Positions 1 through 4,353 of a stretch of 5,189 nucleotides of DNA are shown here, piece after piece (the first letter of the stretch is position 1; every line of letters starts with the position of its first letter). This DNA is from an uncultured Mollicutes bacterium (GTDB lineage Bacteria > Bacillota_I > Bacilli_A > RFN20 > CAG-449). The notes beneath the pieces are model-generated. The model had not been told where the DNA came from, did no database searches, and saw only the letters and a program-made list of their open reading frames with translations. A program made the position numbers and the translations under genes. Location of the stretch: contig URVS01000118.1 in assembly GCA_900551385.1 (NCBI GenBank), positions 1-5,189 on the forward strand, read 5' to 3'.

Positions 1-157
1 AAACATAATTTTCATCAACACTTTTTTTATTAACAAAAAAAGATTTATCATTATTTAATAAATAAATCTTAGTTTTGCTAAAATGGAAATCTTCTAATAA
101 TTGTTTAATATTTTTATTTTGAAATTTCTCAATTATTTTTAATTTAAAACTATTCAT
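1..157 (-). CDS. RluA-family RNA pseudouridine synthase, N-terminal fragment (partial)
   Basis: The reading frame opens with ATG at 155-157 and runs leftward without a stop off the window edge, giving 52 visible residues. It begins MNSFKLKIIEKF and continues with an S4-like segment: IKQLLEDFHFSKTKIYLL, then FFVNKKSVDENYV. That layout (a short helix, a K/R-rich helix, then F-V-N-x-K-x-V) is what I expect at the N-terminus of RluA/RluD-type rRNA or tRNA pseudouridine synthases, before the catalytic domain. The catalytic HRLD-type motif lies outside the window, so the family call rests on the N-terminal domain only. The start overlaps the end of degV by 8 nt. An AAGGA ribosome binding site (166-170) sits 8 nt upstream inside degV, so the two genes are one operon and probably translationally coupled. 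Alternative: another S4-domain RNA-binding protein. Confidence 0.55.
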   Translation of the reverse strand, partial: MNSFKLKIIEKFQNKNIKQLLEDFHFSKTKIYLLNNDKSFFVNKKSVDENYV

Positions 158-1025
158 TTTCTAAATCCTTACATAAAGCAATAGCCAATGAACCAGGACC
201 AATATGACATGAAACAGATAATGATAAATGATCAACATAATAATCTTTAGCATTAGGTATTTCTTTTTTTATTTCTTCTAAAAACATTTTTGCTTCTTCT
301 TCATTATGAGAATGTGCTACTGCAATATGCATTTTTGAATTATCATTACCAAATCTATTTTGAATATCATTTTTAGCAGCTTCAATCATTATTAATTTAC
401 CAGCTCTCATACCACGGCATTTTTTAAATGCATCAAGTTTTTTACCTTGAATTTGTAAAACTGGTTTAATACCAAGTAACGCTCCTAATGTAGCTGCCGC
501 TGGAGTAATTCTTCCACCTTTTTTCAAATATTTTAAATCTTGAACAGTGATATAGATTGAAGAATTTAAAGCATCATTTTCTAAAATATCTTTAATTTCT
601 TTACCACTTTTACCTTCTTTAACTAATTTTAAAGCATCATAAACAGATTGTCTTTGAGTAACTGAGATTCTCATATTATTAACTAGATGAACCTTACCAA
701 GATATTCTTTTTCTTGTGAAAATAATGTAGCAGTTTCACAAGACATAGATAACCCTGATGACATTGGAATTTCAACAATTTCATCATATTCTTTTAATAA
801 ATTATCCCATAAAGTACATACTTCACCAATACTTGGTTGAGATGTAGATATATTTTTACCTTCAACAAGCATTTGATAAAATTGATCTTGAGAAAGAGAA
901 ATTTCTTCAAAATATGTTTTACCTTCAATAAAAAAAGGCATTGGAATTACAACCACTCCTATTTCTTTAGCTTCTTGTTGAGAAATACCAGAATTAGAAT
1001 CAGTAACAATAATAATTTTTGACAT
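150..1025 (-). CDS. DegV family protein (fatty-acid-binding, FakB-like)
   Basis: The 291-residue protein is the usual DegV/FakB length. Family landmarks appear in order: VTDSNSGIS (residues 7-15), TSQPS (61-65), SSGLS (89-93), KKGGRITPAAATLGALLGIKP (about 168-188, with the conserved G-G-R-I), AHSHNEEEA (about 237-245) and IGPGSLAIA (275-283). Members bind one long-chain fatty acid between two alpha/beta lobes. FakB proteins present it to the kinase FakA for acyl-phosphate synthesis, but whether this copy works with FakA cannot be seen here. The segment usually reading V-D-S-x-x-x-S-x-G is VNNMRISVTQ (114-123), a divergence at a lobe junction. I chose ATG at 1023-1025 because AGGAGA (1032-1037) lies just upstream. 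An in-frame ATG at 1056-1058 would add 11 residues, but it lies upstream of the ribosome binding site and in the promoter. The stop is TAG. The next gene overlaps by 8 nt. Confidence 0.92.
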   Translation of the reverse strand: MSKIIIVTDSNSGISQQEAKEIGVVVIPMPFFIEGKTYFEEISLSQDQFYQMLVEGKNISTSQPSIGEVCTLWDNLLKEYDEIVEIPMSSGLSMSCETATLFSQEKEYLGKVHLVNNMRISVTQRQSVYDALKLVKEGKSGKEIKDILENDALNSSIYITVQDLKYLKKGGRITPAAATLGALLGIKPVLQIQGKKLDAFKKCRGMRAGKLIMIEAAKNDIQNRFGNDNSKMHIAVAHSHNEEEAKMFLEEIKKEIPNAKDYYVDHLSLSVSCHIGPGSLAIALCKDLENE

Positions 1026-1031
1026 AAAATA

Positions 1032-1037
1032 TCTCCT
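1032..1037 (-). promoter_or_regulatory. Ribosome binding site fixing the degV start
   Basis: Minus-strand AGGAGA lies 6 nt before the ATG at 1023-1025. It is the only strong Shine-Dalgarno in the area and rules out the in-frame upstream ATG at 1056-1058. Confidence 0.8.
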
Positions 1038-1048
1038 ACTTCTCAAAC

Positions 1049-1077
1049 ATTTTACCATAAAAATTTAATAAATAACA
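1049..1077 (-). promoter_or_regulatory. Probable sigma-A promoter of the degV operon
   Basis: The minus strand has an extended -10, TGG followed by TAAAAT (-10 hexamer 1049-1054, TGG 1055-1057). A weak -35, TGTTAT, lies at 1072-1077 with 17-bp spacing. The predicted start near 1042 would give a short leader carrying the degV ribosome binding site. The extended -10 offsets the poor -35. AT-rich background makes chance -10 matches common. Confidence 0.5.
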
Positions 1078-1160
1078 TTAAATATATTTATTTACTAGAT
1101 AAAATACAATAAATTATAAATAATTAATAAAAATTATAATTATTATCAATAATTTATTTT

Positions 1161-1193
1161 TTGTTGATTTTTTCTTTTTTTATAGCATAGACT
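1161..1193 (+). promoter_or_regulatory. Possible promoter of the plus-strand structured RNA
   Basis: Two overlapping weak solutions exist: TTGTTG (1161-1166) with TAGCAT (1183-1188, 16-bp spacer), or TTGATT (1164-1169) with TAGACT (1188-1193, 18-bp spacer). Either places a start near 1195-1200, just before the structured RNA. The matches are about 4 of 6 per hexamer, so this is supported mainly by its position. Confidence 0.3.
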
Positions 1194-1195
1194 AG

Positions 1196-1290
1196 TTTTG
1201 TAAGTTAACTTGCGAAGGAATAATGCTGGGTTGCTGGATAGCAGTAGACCATTGTCAAGAATTCCCATGCACCTGAAGTTAACTTTTTTT
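1196..1290 (+). ncRNA. Unassigned structured small RNA with intrinsic terminator
   Basis: This segment is about 42% G+C between 1202 and 1285, far above its surroundings, as structured RNAs often are in AT-rich genomes. It folds by eye into one long rod. The closing stem is AAGTTAACTT (1202-1211) with AAGTTAACTT (1276-1285). Inside are TGC (1211-1213) with GCA (1269-1271), GGAAT (1217-1221) with ATTCC (1261-1265), AATG (1222-1225) with CATT (1250-1253), and an apical hairpin TGCT-GGAT-AGCA (1232-1243). Seven T follow at 1284-1290, so the outer stem also serves as a terminator and fixes the strand as plus. No open reading frame explains it. I compared it from memory with SRP, 6S, tmRNA, T-box and common riboswitches and recognise none. 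The transcript would end inside the last codons of the convergent DUF3644 remnant. Confidence 0.6.
1202..1285. repeat. Pair of identical 10-bp palindromes, AAGTTAACTT
   Basis: AAGTTAACTT occurs at 1202-1211 and 1276-1285. It is its own reverse complement, so the two copies are both direct and inverted repeats, 74 bp apart. The reading I prefer is the closing stem of the plus-strand RNA. Paired operator sites, or direct repeats left by insertion of a small element, are the alternatives. Confidence 0.6.
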
Positions 1291-2307
1291 ATGTTCATTT
1301 TTAATTTTTACAAATATTTCTGGGTCAACGCTTATCTTTTGAATTATAAATTCAATAAGTGAATAAGAATAACTATATCGCTTAGCTACTTCAAAAAAAT
1401 AAGCATATTCTGAATTAGATTTTATCTTATAATATTTACAAAACATACCAAAAGTATCTGCTGTAAATTTTGTGTTTTTTGAGATAGTATATGGAACAAA
1501 TGTCAAACCTTTTATATCTATTTCATTTTGAACTTTCTTAATTATGTCAGATTGTTTTAGTGGGTGAGTTTGATTAGAATCAAGTGTCTCTACAACTTTT
1601 ACAGTTTTAATACTTTTTTCATTTTTAGCATTATATACACAAATATCAGCATTTGAAATATCATTCACTTTTTTAAACTTTATTTCATACGACATTGCTA
1701 ATTCTTCTGAATATAACCATTATCGTTTGTTCTTTCTCTTAATGTTTCTGAAACAAACTTATTTGTATCATAGTATTTTTGATAAACTTGTTTTCTATAT
1801 TTACCAATTATTTCAATTTTAGATTTTGTCGATGGTATATGCAAAGATAAGAAATCAGTATTAATTCTATCGTTAATATTAATTTCGAAATATCTATATA
1901 ATCGTTCAACATAATTTTTTACGCAACTTAAGAACAATTCATTAAACATTAATGAATATTCGGGAATAATTAAATGAATTGTTGAATTTCTTATACCATT
2001 TATAATTTCTAAATTAATTCTAACATTATCTTTATTATTTGTCATAACTTTTTTAATTAATGCATCGAGAGCTAATGTTCTATTTACTGATTTCGATTTT
2101 TTATAATATATGCTATCTCCATTTTTTAATAAAAATGCTTTTAGCATTAATTCCCATGCATTGCAAATAAAAATAACAAATCCTCCACATTTAATGTAAT
2201 TGTTGGCTTATTATACAATTCTATTGCTAACAAAAAAGAATCTTGGCTTTTATTTATCATCAAATTAATTAATTTTTGATTTTCTTTAGACACTTTTTTT
2301 GTTCCAT
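1279..2307 (-). pseudogene. DUF3644 HEPN-like protein gene, broken by three apparent -1 frameshifts
   Basis: Three frames must be joined to read one protein. ATG at 2305-2307, behind an AGAGG site (2317-2321), gives MEQK; the frame then breaks in an A7 run (2294-2300). Next comes VSKENQKLIN...KSQDSFLLAIELYNKPTI...LNVE, which breaks near 2181-2187. The third part, GFVIFICNAWELMLKAFLL, runs on to TNDNG and breaks near 1703-1716. The fourth part, YSEELAMSYEIKFKK, continues through DADICVY-like, THPLKQ and MFCKYYKIK segments to a TAA. Restoring one base at each break gives 344 codons, the size I expect for DUF3644. RNSTIH (codons 1974-1991) matches the HEPN ribonuclease motif R-N-x3-H. The two long fragments open as separate frames (1698-2147 and 1279-1695), but conserved sequence lies upstream of both their ATGs, so they are not independent genes. 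DUF3644 is otherwise uncharacterised; a defence or toxin role is inference. All lesions being -1 also fits consensus sequencing error. Confidence 0.75.
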
Positions 2308-2336
2308 ATCTTCTTACCTCTTATATAATTAATATA

Positions 2337-2366
2337 TTGACATTTATATCATATTTTATTTTTAAT
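2337..2366 (+). promoter_or_regulatory. Possible plus-strand promoter upstream of the riboswitch
   Basis: There is a perfect -35, TTGACA (2337-2342), with TTTAAT (2361-2366, 5 of 6) at 18-bp spacing. It would start near 2373 and read toward the riboswitch. The hexamer quality is good, but the region is nearly all A/T. Confidence 0.35.
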
Positions 2367-2482
2367 ATTAAATAGGTTTATTTTTTTTATAATAAATAAC
2401 TATTCTTTTTGTTTTAATATTATCAAAAATTACTTATTCAACTAACAAAATTAACAAAAAATAAAAAAATTATATTTTCTTC

Positions 2483-2510
2483 TTGATTTTTAATAAATAA
2501 TATGTAAAAT
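2483..2510 (+). promoter_or_regulatory. Probable promoter of the purine riboswitch transcript
   Basis: TTGATT (2483-2488) and TAAAAT (2505-2510) are separated by 16 bp. The predicted start is near 2517. This leaves a short 5' segment with a small hairpin (CTCTT 2521-2525 with AAGAG 2529-2533) before P1 of the aptamer. The placement relative to the aptamer is what one expects for a riboswitch leader. Confidence 0.5.
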
Positions 2511-2537
2511 AGTATTTACCCTCTTCAAAAGAGTGTG

Positions 2538-2601
2538 TTGTATATTTCGGTAATATGGTCCGAAGTCTCTACGCTTAACCAAAATAAATTAAGCACTACA
2601 A
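2538..2601 (+). promoter_or_regulatory. Purine riboswitch aptamer, guanine class, with no downstream gene
   Basis: All elements of the purine aptamer are present in order. P1 is TTGTA (2538-2542) with TACAA (2597-2601). J1/2 is TAT. P2 is TTCGG (2546-2550) with CCGAA (2560-2564), and L2 is TAATATGGT. J2/3 is GTCTCTAC (2565-2572), keeping the conserved U47, U51 and A52 equivalents. P3 is GCTTAA (2573-2578) with TTAAGC (2589-2594), and L3 starts CC, able to pair with the L2 GG. J3/1 is A-C, with C2596 at the position (C74 in B. subtilis xpt) that selects guanine or hypoxanthine; adenine riboswitches have U there. The element points right, but no plus-strand gene follows: the next landmark is the terminator at 2675-2701 and then the convergent ntdP. 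It is either orphaned, a relic, or makes a regulatory RNA. Confidence 0.85.
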
Positions 2602-2603
2602 AA

Positions 2604-2665
2604 TAGAAGAAACTACCAATTATTTTCCTTTGCAAACCCTTATAAATTATATATTGTTTCTTCTA
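2604..2665. repeat. 10-bp perfect inverted repeat flanking a 42-nt loop
   Basis: TAGAAGAAAC (2604-2613) is perfectly complementary to GTTTCTTCTA (2656-2665). It begins 2 nt after the aptamer P1. On the plus strand no U-run follows, so it is not an ordinary terminator there. On the minus strand the second arm is followed by TTTTGT, so it could be a weak backup terminator for ntdP. It could be part of the riboswitch expression platform. Confidence 0.4.
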
Positions 2666-2674
2666 AATATAAAA

Positions 2675-2710
2675 AACAGGACTAATAAATTTCGTCCTGT
2701 TCTTTTTTTA
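2675..2710. terminator. Bidirectional intrinsic terminator overlapping the end of ntdP
   Basis: The stem is AACAGGAC (2675-2682) with GTCCTGTT (2694-2701), 8 bp around an 11-nt loop. On the plus strand it is followed by TCTTTTTTT-like sequence to about 2709, which would end the riboswitch transcript. On the minus strand the stem is followed by a run of T (complement of 2670-2676), which would end the DUF3137-ntdP mRNA. The ntdP TAG stop (2682-2684) starts inside the stem. Confidence 0.8.
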
Positions 2711-3230
2711 TTTTGTAGTAAATATTAATATAATCAAATATTTTTTTATCAATAAATGGAAATACATTTTGTTTCATTAATTTTTTTATTCTATTAAATT
2801 CATGATTAACAACTTTATCTAAATCATCAGGATAATGATATTTTTCTTTATGATATAAATATTCTTTTTTATCTAATTCTAAAATTGATTTGTCTGGGAA
2901 TAATTTCAAATCTAAATCGTAATCGATATATTCTAAAGTATGGCCATCTTCAATAGTAGGAGAAGCAATATTGCAATAATAACAAATATTATCACCTCTA
3001 ACCATCGCTATAACATTAAACCAATTATGTTTAAAATAAATAGAAACAGCAGGCTCTTTAGTATACCAAATTCTACCATCACACTCAACTACTCTTGATG
3101 CACATGAACCAGTAACAATATAGTCGTCATTTGCATCAATTACCATCATATTATCCCAAGTACGATGAAGTGAGCCATCATGTTTATATGATTGAGTTCT
3201 TATCCATGATCCTATATTTGTCTTATCCAT
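2682..3230 (-). CDS. ntdP: Nucleoside tri- and diphosphatase, DUF402 (Ntdp, YgaC-like)
   Basis: The 182-residue protein matches the DUF402/Ntdp family (B. subtilis YgaC, about 176 residues) nearly end to end. It shows YKHDGSLHRTWD (15-26), CDGRIWYTKEPA (50-61), NWFNVIAM (69-76), YYCNIASP (84-91) and the acidic EYIDYDLDLKLFPD (100-113). Asn87 and the acidic cluster Asp103/Asp105/Asp107 correspond to the conserved metal-site region of this fold. Family enzymes hydrolyse the terminal phosphates of NTPs and NDPs in the cytoplasm with a divalent metal; the physiological substrate is not settled. The C-terminal Lys-rich helices (about 115-182) are typical. Its ATG lies 3 nt after the stop of the upstream gene, and no clear Shine-Dalgarno precedes it, so it is probably translated by coupling. 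It is second and last in its operon. Its stop codon lies in the terminator stem, opposite a guanine riboswitch transcript. Confidence 0.92.
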   Translation of the reverse strand: MDKTNIGSWIRTQSYKHDGSLHRTWDNMMVIDANDDYIVTGSCASRVVECDGRIWYTKEPAVSIYFKHNWFNVIAMVRGDNICYYCNIASPTIEDGHTLEYIDYDLDLKLFPDKSILELDKKEYLYHKEKYHYPDDLDKVVNHEFNRIKKLMKQNVFPFIDKKIFDYINIYYKIKKEQDEIY

Positions 3231-3233
3231 AAA

Positions 3234-4265
3234 CTACTTTGCCAATTTTTTCATTATATCAACCATTACATCAACATCTTGAGTGTATCTAGTTAAATCT
3301 TCTTTATTAACTGGATCAAGAAGTGGTACACTCATAACACTATCGGCATAAGAAAAAGCAAAACCAATTTTTTCTTCTGTAATAGAAATGAACATATCTA
3401 ATAATTGATCATTAACAGAATATTTTTCTAAATCTTCTTTTATTTCATTTAAAATATTACTAACATCAAAATTTGAATAAACAACAAATTTATCATCTAA
3501 TATACCTTCAACAACATTAAGATTATCAATATCTGTTGGTAAATTAAGACTTTTACCTTTTAAATAAATAATTGCTCTACCTTCACTAGTTAATGATTTA
3601 TCAAAAGAAAATAATTTACCTAAAAATACAATATAATCTTGTTTAGACCCATCTTCTTTAGTGCCATGTGTTTTAATAATATTATCTCCTGCTACAAAAG
3701 AAATACCATTAAATTTTCCTTCAATATAATCTCTACCACCAACATAATAAATATCTTTAAATAATCTTAAATTTTTAAATGTATCTTCTGGTAATTTAAT
3801 TTCATAATTAAATTTAACATCACTAAATAATGTATCTCTAGTAATATAAGAATCTAAATTAGTAAAATAATCATTAACAACTTTAGTAGACTCAATATTT
3901 AATTTATCTTTAATTTTCTTTTGTGAAACAAATAAACCAACTAAATAAACTACTACTAAAGCAATGGCAACACCAATAAAAGTTGGATTGTTGCCAAAAA
4001 CAAATAATAAAACTAAAATAATCGCCATCATACTAAACATAATGATATTACTAATTCTTCTAATTTTTTTATAACTTGTAGAAAATTTAGTTTGATTATC
4101 AACAGTTGTATCATATAATGAATCAAAAACTGTTACATCATTTCTTTCATATAATGTTTTTGTGTCTAAAACATTTGTTTCAGTTTTTATTTCTTCTTTA
4201 TTATTTTCTTTTTGTTCATTTTCTTTTAATGATTCTTCATTAACATTGATATCTTTTTCTTCCAT
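3234..4265 (-). CDS. DUF3137 two-TM membrane protein
   Basis: This 343-residue protein has a charged, Glu/Asn/Lys-rich N-terminus (1-45), two adjacent hydrophobic helices (about 72-91 and 94-114) with a tight GNNPT turn, then a soluble domain. The soluble part carries the pattern I associate with DUF3137: LFKDIYYVGGRDYIEGKFNG (168-187), ISFVAGD (188-194), then YIVFLGKLFSFD (211-222). The basic segment before TM1 (KKIRR, 66-70) and KKIKDK after TM2 suggest a helical hairpin with both ends inside the cell. The function of the family is unknown. A clear ribosome binding site, TGAGG (4274-4278), lies 8 nt before the ATG. It is first in an operon with ntdP, separated by 3 nt. No signal peptide or lipobox is seen. 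Confidence 0.8.
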   Translation of the reverse strand: MEEKDINVNEESLKENEQKENNKEEIKTETNVLDTKTLYERNDVTVFDSLYDTTVDNQTKFSTSYKKIRRISNIIMFSMMAIILVLLFVFGNNPTFIGVAIALVVVYLVGLFVSQKKIKDKLNIESTKVVNDYFTNLDSYITRDTLFSDVKFNYEIKLPEDTFKNLRLFKDIYYVGGRDYIEGKFNGISFVAGDNIIKTHGTKEDGSKQDYIVFLGKLFSFDKSLTSEGRAIIYLKGKSLNLPTDIDNLNVVEGILDDKFVVYSNFDVSNILNEIKEDLEKYSVNDQLLDMFISITEEKIGFAFSYADSVMSVPLLDPVNKEDLTRYTQDVDVMVDIMKKLAK

Positions 4266-4273
4266 CTTGATTA

Positions 4274-4315
4274 CCTCATTAGGTTAATTATACATTTTAT
4301 TATGCTCAAATAAAA
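4274..4315 (-). promoter_or_regulatory. Promoter and ribosome binding site of the DUF3137-ntdP operon
   Basis: A perfect minus-strand TATAAT lies at 4287-4292, with only a weak TTTTAT as -35 (4310-4315, 17-bp spacing). It sits between the upstream terminator and the TGAGG ribosome binding site (4274-4278). It would give a start near 4280 and an almost leaderless mRNA with the ribosome binding site at its 5' end. Confidence 0.5.
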
Positions 4316-4322
4316 TATATTT

Positions 4323-4350
4323 AAAAGAAAAACAAGTTCTTTCGAACTTG
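4323..4350 (-). terminator. Intrinsic terminator after the beta-helix protein gene
   Basis: On the minus strand, CAAGTTC and GAACTTG form a perfect 7-bp stem (4333-4350) closed by a GAAA tetraloop, followed by TTTTTCTTTT (4323-4332). It begins 3 nt after the stop codon of the upstream gene and separates it from the DUF3137 operon. Confidence 0.85.
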
Positions 4351-4353
4351 CCT

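Noticed and set aside
837..1022. Plus-strand 61-codon open frame
   Set aside because: It lies entirely antisense to degV, has composition typical of a mirror frame (Phe/Asn/Lys/Ile) and no family resemblance.
1026..1058. Longer degV start at ATG 1056-1058 (11 extra residues)
   Set aside because: The extra residues read through the AGGAGA ribosome binding site and the extended -10. DegV proteins begin at the K-I-x-I-V-T-D-S strand, which matches the ATG at 1023-1025.
1237..1259. Minus-strand promoter with perfect TTGACA at 1254-1259
   Set aside because: The sequence 16-18 bp downstream (AGCAAC region) has no -10 resemblance. The match falls within the structured RNA.
1196..1290. Signal recognition particle RNA (size and rod shape fit)
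   Set aside because: The near-invariant GUCAGG...GGAA...AGCAGC apical domain is absent; only a superficial AAGGAA match occurs.
1279..1695. Independent 138-residue gene
   Set aside because: It has no ribosome binding site at its ATG and continues the DUF3644 C-terminal region. In-frame sequence before the ATG (YSEELA) also fits the family.
1698..2147. Independent 149-residue gene
   Set aside because: Conserved DUF3644 residues (GFVIFICNAWEL) lie in the same frame upstream of its ATG, so it is the middle of a frameshifted gene.
2407..2441. Minus-strand promoter for the DUF3644 gene (TTGAAT 2436-2441, TATTAA 2414-2419)
   Set aside because: The hexamers are weak, the leader would be about 100 nt, and such matches are common by chance in this A/T-rich spacer.
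2538..2601. Adenine or 2'-deoxyguanosine riboswitch
   Set aside because: The position equivalent to C74 is C, not U (excludes adenine). The U51 equivalent is kept, so nothing favours the deoxyguanosine variant.
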